Shown piece after piece: positions 9,410-18,480 of a stretch of DNA of 64,000 nt. The position numbers were made by a program, and so were the translations under genes. Below the pieces are notes generated by a model, which made no database searches, was not told the DNA's origin, and saw nothing but the letters and a program-made list of their open reading frames with translations. Within the stretch, counting starts at the first letter, position 1. Every line of letters begins with the position of its first letter. Origin of the DNA: Hungatella sp. (lineage in GTDB: Bacteria; Bacillota; Clostridia; Lachnospirales; Lachnospiraceae); NCBI GenBank assembly GCA_009712635.1, contig WASS01000020.1, positions 567,208 to 631,207 of the forward strand, read 5' to 3'.

Positions 9410-9536
9410 ACCTAGCAACTCCCTGATATAATGTTTTAATTAGTGGGATCTCCAAATGAAAAAAGACCATATATTCCAGGTCCATAAAGTAGAATGATCT
9501 ATGGCTTTAAACTCCATATCTCAGGCACAAATTCTC

Positions 9537-9569
9537 GGCAGGATAAAAACAAATTATTTTCATCCTGCC
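9537..9569 (-). terminator. Hairpin downstream of rnr
   Basis: GGCAGGAT and ATCCTGCC pair, with AAAA/TTTT extending the stem. There is no clean U-tract after it, so it may be a weak terminator or an mRNA-stabilising hairpin. The rest of the 173-bp gap between rnr and the lipoprotein gene shows nothing else clear. Confidence 0.45.
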
Positions 9570-9582
9570 AATTTGGTATTTG

Positions 9583-11724
9583 TTATTCCCCGTCAAAATC
9601 TCTTCCTAAAATAAAGTCGATGGTACGAAGCAGTTTATCCGTACCCGATACAATTACCCGAATGGGCTGACCAAGTTTAAAAGTCTTTCTGGTCATTTCT
9701 CCCACCAGTTCATAATGTTCTTCATCAAAATGATAATAATCATCCTGAAGATCATTGACATGGATCAGACCTTCCACCGTATTGGGAAGTTCTACATAAA
9801 GCCCCCAGTTTGTTACTCCTGAAATGACTCCCTCAAACTCCTGCCCAATATATCTGGACATATATTCACATTTTTTCAGCTTAATGGTTTCCCGCTCCGC
9901 TTCATCTGCCCGCCTCTCCAGAGAAGAGGACTGAACCGCCACCTGCATCAGAAGCTTGTCGTAATGACTGACCCGCTTCTCGCTGAGTCCGGATCTTAGA
10001 TTCTCTTTGATGATACGGTGGATCTGCAGATCCGGATATCTTCGAATCGGGGAAGTAAAGTGGGTATAATATTTTGCAGCAAGACCAAAATGTCCGGTGT
10101 TACCTACTGTATACTTTGCCTGCTTCATGGATCGAAGAGCAAGACGGCTGATTAATGCCTCTTCCGGAGTATCCTCTGCATTGGCAAGCAGCTTCTGAAC
10201 TTCTTTGGGATATACCTCTCCGTTATGGAAGCGAATGGAATAACCAAAATTGTTAATCAGCGTAGCCAGACTTTTCATTTTCTCCGGATCCGGGTTATCA
10301 TGAGTCCGGTAAAGGAATGGGATTTCCTGCCAGAAATAATCCTCAGCAACCGTCTCATTTGCCATAAGCATAAAATCTTCTATGATCTTAGTAGCGGAAT
10401 TCCGGTCATAAGGTTTAATCTCTAATGGCTTTCCCCGCTCATCAAGAATTACCTTTGTTTCTGGGAAGTCAAAGTCAATAGAACCTCTTTTTTTCCTTTT
10501 TTCTCTTAAAATATCAGCCAGTTCCTTCATCTGTTCAAACATGGGAATAAAGGCTTCATATTCTTTCATGGCTGCTTCATCATGGTCGGTTATAATTGCA
10601 TTTACCGCCGTATAAGTCATTCTCCGGTCCACATTGATCACCGTTTCTGCAATCCTGTGACCGGTTACCGTTCCGTCTCCGTCGATTTCCATGATACAGC
10701 TCAGCGCCAGACGATCCTCTCCCTGATTTAAAGAGCAGATACCATTAGACAGCTTATGGGGCAGCATGGGGATAACACGATCTACCAGATAAACGCTGGT
10801 TCCTCTTTTTAAAGCTTCTTCATCAAGAGGGCTGTGCTCTGTTACGTAATTGGTTACATCGGCAATGTGTACTCCCAGAGTATATGCCCCGTCTTTTTTT
10901 GAAATGGTGATGGCATCATCAAGATCCTTTGCATCTTCCCCATCTATGGTGACAGTCTGTAAATCTCTCAAATCCAGACGCCCCTGCATATCCTTACCGG
11001 AAATAGAATCAGGAACTGACTCTACCTGCTTCATCACACTGTCAGGAAATTCCTCCGGAAGCCCGTAAGCACGCACAATGGAAAGAATGTCAGTTCCCGG
11101 ATCATTGACATGTCCAAGGATCTCCTTGATCACGCCCTCCGGCTTTTTCCCTTCTCCTCCAAAATCAGTGATCTTCACCACTACCTTATGTCCGTTTACT
11201 GCCCCCATGTCCTTTCCCTGGGGAATAAAGACATCCTTAGAAATCTTCTGGTTATCCGGAATAACGAAACCAAAATTTTTATTTTTCTGATAAAATCCAA
11301 TAATCTCTTCATTTGCATGCTGAAGCACCTTAATAACCCGGCCTTCTGCTCTCTTGCCGCCAGAGCCTTCCGCCTCTGCAGATATCAGAACGGTGTCTCC
11401 ATGAAGAGCGCCGGCAGTCTTATCCTCCGGGATAAAGATGTCTTTCTCAAAACCTTCTACCGACACAAAACCAAAGCCCTTTTGGTGTCCGAAAAATACT
11501 CCTGCCATGGAACCGATATCCGGCTTTCCATATTTTCCTTTCTGGGATACTCCGATTTTTCCTTCTGACACCAAAGCATCCAGTACCTGTTTTAATTCAT
11601 CTCTCTGATGTTTGGGAACCCCAAATAACATGGCAAGTTCCTTTAATTTCATCGGTTTATAAGTCGGATCTGAAAACAGTTCCATAAACATGGCTTTCCG
11701 CTGCATTAACTGTTCTTCTGTCAT
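9583..11724 (-). CDS. rnr: Ribonuclease R
   Basis: A 713-residue 3'-5' hydrolytic exoribonuclease that degrades structured RNA and helps in trans-translation quality control. Domains run N-terminal winged helix (1-60), two cold-shock/OB domains (about 70-230), the RNB catalytic domain with the acidic cluster DGEDAKDLDDAI (about 256-267), and a C-terminal S1 domain (about 625-705). It follows secG after a terminator, so it likely has its own promoter in the 140-bp gap. Confidence 0.96.
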   Translation of the reverse strand: MTEEQLMQRKAMFMELFSDPTYKPMKLKELAMLFGVPKHQRDELKQVLDALVSEGKIGVSQKGKYGKPDIGSMAGVFFGHQKGFGFVSVEGFEKDIFIPEDKTAGALHGDTVLISAEAEGSGGKRAEGRVIKVLQHANEEIIGFYQKNKNFGFVIPDNQKISKDVFIPQGKDMGAVNGHKVVVKITDFGGEGKKPEGVIKEILGHVNDPGTDILSIVRAYGLPEEFPDSVMKQVESVPDSISGKDMQGRLDLRDLQTVTIDGEDAKDLDDAITISKKDGAYTLGVHIADVTNYVTEHSPLDEEALKRGTSVYLVDRVIPMLPHKLSNGICSLNQGEDRLALSCIMEIDGDGTVTGHRIAETVINVDRRMTYTAVNAIITDHDEAAMKEYEAFIPMFEQMKELADILREKRKKRGSIDFDFPETKVILDERGKPLEIKPYDRNSATKIIEDFMLMANETVAEDYFWQEIPFLYRTHDNPDPEKMKSLATLINNFGYSIRFHNGEVYPKEVQKLLANAEDTPEEALISRLALRSMKQAKYTVGNTGHFGLAAKYYTHFTSPIRRYPDLQIHRIIKENLRSGLSEKRVSHYDKLLMQVAVQSSSLERRADEAERETIKLKKCEYMSRYIGQEFEGVISGVTNWGLYVELPNTVEGLIHVNDLQDDYYHFDEEHYELVGEMTRKTFKLGQPIRVIVSGTDKLLRTIDFILGRDFDGE

Positions 11725-11821
11725 TATTTTCCTCTCTTTTCACTATTTTACTAACAAATTGTTTTCTATTTTTATTATCTGCACTTCACCTGATGGTATG
11801 ACAGAATTTTTCCTTAAAGCG

Positions 11822-11858
11822 AAAAAAACACCCTTGCCGCTATACCACAAGAGTGTTT
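11822..11858 (-). terminator. Terminator after secG
   Basis: On the minus strand AAACACTCTTG pairs with CAAGGGTGTTT and is followed by a T-run, right after the secG stop codon at 11864. Confidence 0.8.
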
Positions 11859-11863
11859 AATCG

Positions 11864-12097
11864 CTACAGTATATTCAGATTCAGTACTAATGACAGGATA
11901 AAAAACAGGATTGCTCCGTACTTTGTAAACTTCTCCAGTTTTCCTTCCATGGAACGTCCTTTGTTCCTGCCCCAGTAAGTATCCGCCATACCACCGATAG
12001 AACCAAGACCCTGACTCTTTCCTTCCTGTAACAGGATAATCGCTGATAAAGCAACGCATATAATAACGAACACAATTGATAATATAATCCGGATCAT
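11864..12097 (-). CDS. secG: Preprotein translocase subunit SecG
   Basis: A 77-residue membrane protein of the SecYEG channel. It has two hydrophobic helices (about 3-23 and 58-76) and the conserved loop LLQEGKSQGLGSIGG between them. AGGAGGTGGGAAA precedes the ATG. Overlapping longer frames at 11814-12122 and 11887-12075 lack these features and are not genes. Confidence 0.95.
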   Translation of the reverse strand: MIRIILSIVFVIICVALSAIILLQEGKSQGLGSIGGMADTYWGRNKGRSMEGKLEKFTKYGAILFFILSLVLNLNIL

Positions 12098-12172
12098 TTT
12101 CCCACCTCCTTAAGTCAAACAACGCTTATCATACCATAAATTTTCAGTAAATACAATATTTTTTTCTATTTT

Positions 12173-13363
12173 TCACTGCTGTCTGCTATAGAATTCCTCA
12201 ATTCTTAGGAGTTCGTTGTATTTTGCCGTGCATTCTCCTCTGCAGGGTGCACCGCATTTTATATAATCAGCTCCAACTGCCGCTGCCATGTCACTAAGAA
12301 ACACTTCCTCTGTCTCCTTATAACTGTTTGAAAAGATCACTTTATTCCCAAGCCTTCCTGCTTTCTCAGCCATTTCCAGTGCAGCTGTAACCGTACCTGC
12401 TTTCTTCAGCTGAATCTCAACCCCATTGGATGCGAAAAAATCATCAGAAGCTATGGTGAAACGATGCTGAAACATTTGATACATCCGGTTTCTTCCCTCA
12501 AGATCTTTTGTCCAAAGTCCTTCTGTCACAAGTCCCAGAGGAAATCCGTCTGCCAGCCTTAAATAATAGGATATTATATCTTTTTGATTCCTGTGTACCA
12601 GAATTCCATTATTCAGGCTTTCTTTATCAAAATGATAAATTCCTTCTTCTTTTACATAAAGATGATCTGCATATCCGGAAATAGCAGCGGCCACATCAGT
12701 ATCCGGATTATATCCGGAAAGACTGACTGCATCCATTATATAATGAAGCGCTTCCTCTGCACTTTTTACGTCTGCTGCAAAACCGCCGCTTTCCCCCACT
12801 GATGTATCAATTCCGTTTAAGGATAAAAGCCGCTTTAATGTCTGGTATACTTCCCCACCCAGCCGAAGTCCTTCTGCAAATGAATTCCTGTTTAAGGGTA
12901 TAATCATAATTTCTTTAAAATCGATTCCTTTTCCCCAGTCTCCTCCGTCGATCATGCTCATGACCGGAACCGGCATAACCGGAGCCGTAGATCCACCTAA
13001 ATAGCGGTATAGCGGAAGTCCAAGTCCTGCTCCCGCGGCTCTTGCTGCTGCCATGGACAGCGCTAACACTCCGGCCTTTCCTCTGCCGTTTTCTTTATGA
13101 TCCCCATCGTCTGCCTCTCTTTGTCTGATCAGCAGACTATCGATATTTTTTTGTTCTGCAGCATCTTCAAATAAAATCGCTTCCGATAGCCATTCCCTGA
13201 TATAATCTGCTTCTTCCTCTCCGCTCATTTCATCAAAAACCGAAACCACAGCCTTTCCCTGTGCACCGTTTTCCAGGATCACTTCTGCTTCCACAGCCGG
13301 ATTTCCTCCCGAATCTAAAAGCATTCTCCCTCTTATGAGTTTAATATCAAGATCATCAAGCAT
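12173..13363 (-). CDS. Enolase paralogue, predicted catalytically dead
   Basis: A 396-residue protein aligning end to end with enolase (typical length about 430): LLDSGGNPAVEAEV near the N-terminus, GLPLYRYLGG, GGFAADVKSAEEAL and IKCGAPCRGECTAKYNELLRIEE at the C-terminus. Key residues are changed (yeast numbering): general acid Glu211 is Ser192, metal ligand Asp246 is Ser229, ligand Glu295 is Thr280, catalytic Lys345 is Gln318, His373 is Asn346 and Arg374 is Ser347. Lys396, Asp320 and Glu168 equivalents remain. The ATG at 13361-13363 has GGGAGG 8 nt upstream. It lies downstream of the pheT terminator. Enolase activity is unlikely; the real role is unknown. Confidence 0.88.
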   Translation of the reverse strand: MLDDLDIKLIRGRMLLDSGGNPAVEAEVILENGAQGKAVVSVFDEMSGEEEADYIREWLSEAILFEDAAEQKNIDSLLIRQREADDGDHKENGRGKAGVLALSMAAARAAGAGLGLPLYRYLGGSTAPVMPVPVMSMIDGGDWGKGIDFKEIMIIPLNRNSFAEGLRLGGEVYQTLKRLLSLNGIDTSVGESGGFAADVKSAEEALHYIMDAVSLSGYNPDTDVAAAISGYADHLYVKEEGIYHFDKESLNNGILVHRNQKDIISYYLRLADGFPLGLVTEGLWTKDLEGRNRMYQMFQHRFTIASDDFFASNGVEIQLKKAGTVTAALEMAEKAGRLGNKVIFSNSYKETEEVFLSDMAAAVGADYIKCGAPCRGECTAKYNELLRIEEFYSRQQ

Positions 13364-13439
13364 CTGTTTTGCCTCCCTGTTTTCAAACATTCCTCTACCG
13401 TAAGGATTGACGGGATTTTTCAGTTCCATGCAGGCAAAC

Positions 13440-13485
13440 AAAAAAAGATGCCGGAAGCATATTGCTTTTCTCCTGACATCTTTTT
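13440..13485 (-). terminator. Terminator of the pheS-pheT operon
   Basis: On the minus strand AAAAAGATGTC pairs with GGCATCTTTTT (one wobble), with extra inner pairs, and the stem runs into seven T (13440-13446). It starts 13 nt after the pheT stop, isolating the enolase-like gene from pheT except by read-through. Confidence 0.82.
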
Positions 13486-13497
13486 ATAAAAACATTT

Positions 13498-15918
13498 TTA
13501 TGCTCTTAACTCAATACCAAGTGCCTGTAAACCGTTGAGTATTTTTTTCATAACTCCTGAAACTTCCTGTTCTTCCAGAGTATGATCTGCTGCACGGAAT
13601 GTGATGGAATAGGCTACAGATTTAAAACCAGACAGAATCTGTGCGCCTTCATATATATCAAACAGCTCGTAGCTTTCCAGTATCTTTCCTCCACGCTGTT
13701 CAATGACTTCCTCAATCTGACCAACAAGAATATTCTTTGGAACTACCATACTGATATCTCTGGTAACTGCCGGATATTTGGCAATTCCGGTGTATTTGCG
13801 GTCAAAACTTGTAAATGGTATCATAGACGGCATATCGATTACTGCCACATAAGCCCGGTCTCCGATCTTGTAGTTATCGGCTACCTCCGGATGAACCTCT
13901 CCTAAATATCCGACATTTACTCCATCGTAAATGATGTCTGCCTGTCTTCCCGGATGAAGGAACGTCTTTCCTGCCTTTGGATCATAATGAGGCTTTAAAT
14001 TCATACCGGTTTTCTCAAAGAACTCTTCAACGACACCCTTCATGTCAAAGAAATCACCATCTCCGTAAAAGCCCAGAGTAAACTGCATTCTTTCATCTGG
14101 AAGCTCTGTAAGAGGAAGGCTCTTTGGCAGATAAATATTCGCCAGCTCATAAAGGCGGACATTTTTATTACGTCTGTTGTAGTTTGTAGACAGTGAATTT
14201 AACATTCCGTGAAGAGGAATTGTTCTCATTACACTGAAGTCCTCGCCAAGAGGATTTAAAATATTCACAGTAACCCGAAGAGGACTGTCCTGAGGAAGAA
14301 GCAGACGGTCAAAAACCTTAGGACTTTCAAAGGAATAAGTCATTCCCTGAGAGAATCCGCAGAATTCTGCAACCTCTCTTGCCAGCTCCTCCACTCTTAA
14401 TTTATAGGAAAGTTTACCAGTTGTCGATTCACCGGTAGGAAGGGAAACCGGGATCTTATCATAACCATAAAATCTCGCTGTCTCCTCTGCCAGATCCGCC
14501 ATACATTCCAAATCCTGACGGAATGTAGGAACAATGATCTCTCCGGTTTTTTCGTCATATTCCAGTTCCAGACGCTTGTAATACCCAAGCATTGTCTCTG
14601 CTGTAATATCTGTACCAAGAAGACGGTTCATTCTCTCCGGTTCAAATGCAACACGTTTTTCCTCTCTCTTCTCCGGATAAATATCAATCATGCCGCCGAC
14701 TACTTCACCTGCGCCAAGCTCCTCAATCAGCTGGCATGCACGGTCGATTGCAGCTTTTGCATTGTTGGGATCAAGACCCTTTTCGAATTTGCCGGAAGCA
14801 TCGGTTCTTAAGCCAACTTTCTTAGAGGAAAGACGGATATTGGTTCCATCAAAGCAGGCACTTTCAAACACCATGGTCTGAACGTCATCGGTAATTTTAG
14901 AATTTTCCCCTCCCATGATACCTGCAATGCCCACTGCCTTCTCTCCGTCACGAATCATGAGCACGGTGCTGTCCAGTTTTCTTTCCTGGCCATCTAAGGT
15001 CTGGAAGGTCTCTCCATCTTCTGCACATCTGACAACGATCTCATGACCTGCCAGCTGTTCATAATCAAAGGCATGCATCGGCTGGCCGAATTCTTCCATT
15101 ACATAGTTGGTAATGTCAACAATGTTATTGATTGGTCTGATTCCGCAGGCTGCAAGTCTTCTCTGCATCCAGACAGGAGAAGGAGCAATCTTAATATTCT
15201 TTACCATTCTTGCGCAGTAACGGGAACAAAGACGGCTGTCTTCTACGGTTACTTTCAGATAATTATGAACATCTTCGCTGTTGCCGGTAGCAGTTACTAC
15301 CGGAGGAACAAAGGTTTTGTTAAAGGTAGCTGCTGCCTCTCTGGCAATACCGATCACGCTGTAACAGTCTACACGGTTTGAGGTTACTTCATATTCAAAA
15401 ACAGAATCATGAAGACCAAGAAGCTCTACTGCATCGGTTCCCGGCACGGAGTCCTGGGGAAGAATATAGATTCCGCTTTCTGGAGCATCCGGATACATTT
15501 CGTTTGTAAATCCCAGTTCTTCAATGGAGCACATCATCCCACAGGATTCAATGCCTCTTAACTTGCCCTTTTTAATCTTAATTCCATCTTCCGGAAGAGG
15601 ACCGCCGTCATGGCCTCCTGCAACCTTTCCTCCGTCTAAAACAACCGGTACCATATCTCCTGTTTTAACGTTTGATGCGCCGGTTACGATCTGAACGGTC
15701 TCAGAACCTACATTCACCTGGCAGACAATCAGCTTATCTGCATCCGGATGGCGTTCAATCGATAAGATATGACCAACTACGATCTTCTCCAAATTTTTAT
15801 CCAGGCATTCATAGCCCTCAACCTTCGTTCCGGTCAGTGTCATGGCATCTGTATAATCCTGAGGTGTCACTTCCAAATCCGGTACATATGCTTTAACCCA
15901 TGATAATGGTGTATTCAT
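13498..15918 (-). CDS. pheT: Phenylalanine-tRNA ligase beta subunit
   Basis: The 806-residue beta subunit of the alpha2-beta2 synthetase that charges tRNA-Phe. Visible domains are an N-terminal tRNA-binding OB fold (about 40-150), the B3/B4 editing domain (about 210-380), B5 (about 410-475) and the C-terminal ferredoxin-fold anticodon-binding domain (last 95 residues). I choose the ATG at 15916-15918 with AGGGAG upstream; a TTG one codon earlier is possible. pheS lies 22 bp upstream in the same operon. Confidence 0.97.
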   Translation of the reverse strand: MNTPLSWVKAYVPDLEVTPQDYTDAMTLTGTKVEGYECLDKNLEKIVVGHILSIERHPDADKLIVCQVNVGSETVQIVTGASNVKTGDMVPVVLDGGKVAGGHDGGPLPEDGIKIKKGKLRGIESCGMMCSIEELGFTNEMYPDAPESGIYILPQDSVPGTDAVELLGLHDSVFEYEVTSNRVDCYSVIGIAREAAATFNKTFVPPVVTATGNSEDVHNYLKVTVEDSRLCSRYCARMVKNIKIAPSPVWMQRRLAACGIRPINNIVDITNYVMEEFGQPMHAFDYEQLAGHEIVVRCAEDGETFQTLDGQERKLDSTVLMIRDGEKAVGIAGIMGGENSKITDDVQTMVFESACFDGTNIRLSSKKVGLRTDASGKFEKGLDPNNAKAAIDRACQLIEELGAGEVVGGMIDIYPEKREEKRVAFEPERMNRLLGTDITAETMLGYYKRLELEYDEKTGEIIVPTFRQDLECMADLAEETARFYGYDKIPVSLPTGESTTGKLSYKLRVEELAREVAEFCGFSQGMTYSFESPKVFDRLLLPQDSPLRVTVNILNPLGEDFSVMRTIPLHGMLNSLSTNYNRRNKNVRLYELANIYLPKSLPLTELPDERMQFTLGFYGDGDFFDMKGVVEEFFEKTGMNLKPHYDPKAGKTFLHPGRQADIIYDGVNVGYLGEVHPEVADNYKIGDRAYVAVIDMPSMIPFTSFDRKYTGIAKYPAVTRDISMVVPKNILVGQIEEVIEQRGGKILESYELFDIYEGAQILSGFKSVAYSITFRAADHTLEEQEVSGVMKKILNGLQALGIELRA

Positions 15919-15940
15919 CAATCTATCTCCCTTCCTGTTT

Positions 15941-16960
15941 CTAGAACTGCTTTAAGAATCTGATGTCATTTTCATATAATAATCTCATGTCATCAATCTC
16001 ATATTTTAACAAGGCGATTCTCTCCAAGCCCACTCCGAATGCGAATCCGGAGTACTCATTGGAATCAATTCCGCTCATGGCAAGGACGTTGGGGTGTACC
16101 ATTCCGCAGCCTAAAATCTCAATCCAGCCAGATCCTTTACAGAAACGGCAGCCCTTTCCTCCACATTTAAAGCAGGTAACATCCATTTCTGCACTCGGCT
16201 CAGTAAACGGGAAATGATGGGGGCGGAATTTTACCTTTGTCTCAGGTCCAAATAACTCTCTTGCAAATTCAGCCAGAGTACCTTTTAAATCTGCAAATGT
16301 GATATTCTTATCGATTACCAGTCCCTCAACCTGATGGAACGAAGGAGAATGGGTTGCATCTACCTCATCAGAACGGAACACTCTGCCTGGTGCCAGCATT
16401 CGGATGGGAAGTTTTCCCTCCTCCATGGCACGAACCTGAACGGGAGAGGTCTGACTTCTTAAAACAATGCTGTCACTGATATAGAACGTATCCTGCTCAT
16501 CTCTTGCCGGATGGTTCTTCGGAATATTCAGTTTTTCAAAGTTATAATGGTCATACTCTACTTCCGGGCCTTCAATTACTTCATACCCCATGCCCACAAA
16601 GATTCTCTCCACCTCTTCTAATGCAATGGTATTAGGGTGAGTATGCCCAACCCGGTTTCTCTTCGCTGGAAGAGTGACATCAATAACCTCTTTCTTTAAC
16701 TGCTCTTCTCTTGCTTTTTTCATCAGTGCAGTCATGGCCGCATCCAGCTTACCTTCAATTACTTCTCTGGCTTCATTCACCATCTGTCCAATCTTAGGTC
16801 TGTCTTCCGGAGTAACGTCCTTCATGCTCTTTAACACGCTGGTCAGTTCTCCCTTTTTTCCAAGATAGGCAACTTTAATGTCGTTTAATCTTTCCAGCGC
16901 ATCGGAAGCTTCAATCTGCTTTAACGCTTCTTGTTTGATTTTTTCTAATTGATCTTTCAT
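15941..16960 (-). CDS. pheS: Phenylalanine-tRNA ligase alpha subunit
   Basis: The 339-residue catalytic class II subunit: an N-terminal coiled coil (about 1-85), then motif 2 FRSDEVDATHSPSFHQVEGL and motif 3 GFAFGVGLERIALLKY near the C-terminus. Two tandem ATGs are possible; the one at 16960 lies 6 nt from AGGAG, the other (16963) only 3 nt. Expression is controlled by the T-box leader immediately upstream. Confidence 0.97.
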   Translation of the reverse strand: MKDQLEKIKQEALKQIEASDALERLNDIKVAYLGKKGELTSVLKSMKDVTPEDRPKIGQMVNEAREVIEGKLDAAMTALMKKAREEQLKKEVIDVTLPAKRNRVGHTHPNTIALEEVERIFVGMGYEVIEGPEVEYDHYNFEKLNIPKNHPARDEQDTFYISDSIVLRSQTSPVQVRAMEEGKLPIRMLAPGRVFRSDEVDATHSPSFHQVEGLVIDKNITFADLKGTLAEFARELFGPETKVKFRPHHFPFTEPSAEMDVTCFKCGGKGCRFCKGSGWIEILGCGMVHPNVLAMSGIDSNEYSGFAFGVGLERIALLKYEIDDMRLLYENDIRFLKQF

Positions 16961-16996
16961 CATGCTCTCCTTCTTTGATTCATTCCCTGATACATT

Positions 16997-17265
16997 AAAA
17001 AAAGCTCCATCCCTGTAAAGGGACGAAGCTGTGTTCGCGGTACCACCCTGATTCCTGCATCAAAAGCAGGCACTCGGCATACGTAACGTGTAAGGACGTC
17101 ATGACCTACCCGCCTGCGGAATAAATAAATTCACAGGTTTCAGCCATGCTGCTTCAGTGGGAAATTCGAACTCTTAATTGAACTTAAAAGGGCTTTCAGC
17201 CGGTGACCCTTTCTCTCTGATAGAAATTAAGATTCTACTTGCACTTTCATAGCATTTCATATTTT
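16997..17265 (-). promoter_or_regulatory. T-box leader controlling pheS-pheT
   Basis: The minus strand holds the T-box core AGGGTGGTACCGCG (17036-17049), which pairs with uncharged tRNA acceptor ends in the antiterminator. It is followed by a terminator AGCTTCGTCCCT/AGGGATGGAGCT with a T7 tract (16997-17030). Upstream is a long stem I region with AGAGAGAAAGGG, GGCTGAAAGCCC and a TTC triplet at 17168-17170 that could be the Phe specifier. Uncharged tRNA-Phe would promote read-through into pheS. The rest of the 370-bp gap is promoter. Confidence 0.93.
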
Positions 17266-17282
17266 AATGTAATATTGTCACC

Positions 17283-17311
17283 ATTATAATCAGATAAAAT
17301 TAAAATGTCAA
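17283..17311 (-). promoter_or_regulatory. Consensus promoter of the Phe T-box transcript
   Basis: TTGACA (17306-17311), 17-nt spacer, TATAAT (17283-17288) on the minus strand: a perfect sigma-A match, consistent with regulation by attenuation rather than initiation. Confidence 0.88.
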
Positions 17312-17333
17312 GACATTTTTAAACCTGTTTTTC

Positions 17334-18395
17334 CTATAAAGCGGTATGAACTGGTCTCTTTTTAAAAATGAAAAATTTCTGAATCAGAAAATTCACAAAG
17401 AAAATAGTGACCTCCACCACAATTTTTGCTTCTAAACCACCTATTCCCCAATCTCTTACCAGCCACAAAAGCATGGCAGTATTGACAGCCAGTATGGAAA
17501 GAGCCAGAGCGGCATAGCCCAGGGCAGACTGCAACAGGTTTCCTTTGTAATGAAATACATAATTGCGGTTTACATAGAAGTTAAATGTAGCGCTCACAAT
17601 TCTTGCCATAATGTTGCTGACAGCATCTGCAGTAATAACTCCCAGTCCGGAAGTAAGAGATAAAAGTATGCCAAACAGCAGATAATCGATACAAAAACTG
17701 AGGAATGAGGAAGAAACAAATTTAAACATGGTCATATAAATGCGTGCAGAGTCCTTGATCGCCCGAAAATGGGAAGATTTATTCCCTTCCAGATAAATCG
17801 TCTCTATGGGAATTTCCACAATCCGGATATTCTCTTTTACACAGGTCATAAGCATATTCGTTTCATACTCATAACGGTCTCCTGATATCTCAAGAAACCT
17901 TGGAATTAAGCTGCTATCGAATGCTCTTAGTCCGGTCTGGGTATCTTTCAGCCATTTTCCTGACAGAATCCAGAACGTAGCTCTTGTAAACTGATTGCCC
18001 AGCCTGCTTCGAAAAGGTATCTCGCCCTGAAAACTGCGGCAGCCTGTAATCAGCACATTCCTCTCACCTTCTTTCATCGTCAATAAAAGAGCAATATCTT
18101 CCGGAGTATGCTGCCCGTCAGCATCTGCTATGACTATTCTTCCTGTGTATTCCTGATTTTTAATAAAAGACAGAGCGGTTTTCACCGCTCTCCCTTTTCC
18201 GTAGTTTTTATCATGGTGCAGTACAACAGCTAATTTTTCTGCTTCGCTAAATATCTCGTCTTTATCCCGGCTGCTCCCGTCATTTACAACAACAAACACT
18301 GCATTCAGCCGTTCATTCAGCTCTTTTAACAGATGAATCAAACGCCAGTCCGGCTCATAAGCCGGTATAATTACATAATTTTTCTTTCCTTCCAT
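17334..18395 (-). CDS. GT2 glycosyltransferase fused to GtrA-like membrane domain
   Basis: A protein of about 353 residues. The N-terminal family 2 glycosyltransferase domain (IIPAYEPDW, VVVNDGSSRD, IADADGQHTPED, KDTQTGLRAFD) resembles dolichol/undecaprenyl-phosphate sugar transferases. The C-terminal 120 residues form four hydrophobic helices of the GtrA type (NFYVNRNYVFHY), which move lipid-linked sugars across the membrane. The two functions are often separate genes. I choose the second ATG (18395), which has GGGGGA upstream. It likely decorates cell-surface polymers; the sugar is unknown. Confidence 0.88.
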   Translation of the reverse strand: MEGKKNYVIIPAYEPDWRLIHLLKELNERLNAVFVVVNDGSSRDKDEIFSEAEKLAVVLHHDKNYGKGRAVKTALSFIKNQEYTGRIVIADADGQHTPEDIALLLTMKEGERNVLITGCRSFQGEIPFRSRLGNQFTRATFWILSGKWLKDTQTGLRAFDSSLIPRFLEISGDRYEYETNMLMTCVKENIRIVEIPIETIYLEGNKSSHFRAIKDSARIYMTMFKFVSSSFLSFCIDYLLFGILLSLTSGLGVITADAVSNIMARIVSATFNFYVNRNYVFHYKGNLLQSALGYAALALSILAVNTAMLLWLVRDWGIGGLEAKIVVEVTIFFVNFLIQKFFIFKKRPVHTAL

Positions 18396-18480
18396 GGTAT
18401 CCCCCATTATTCAATTGTTTTATAAACAACTGCATAAGAAAAGGATACCCATTATGTCGAAAAATAATAATATGAAAACT

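Noticed and set aside
11814-12122. Longer minus-strand frame overlapping secG.
   Set aside because: It is in another frame, has no domain, and runs through the secG terminator; SecG itself is unambiguous.
13363-13480. Possible frameshift or phase-variable T7 tract at the start of the enolase-like gene, because an ATG with AGGAG upstream is one base out of frame.
   Set aside because: The AGGAG and the T-tract belong to the pheT terminator hairpin, and an in-frame ATG at 13363 has its own GGGAGG site and starts where the enolase fold starts.
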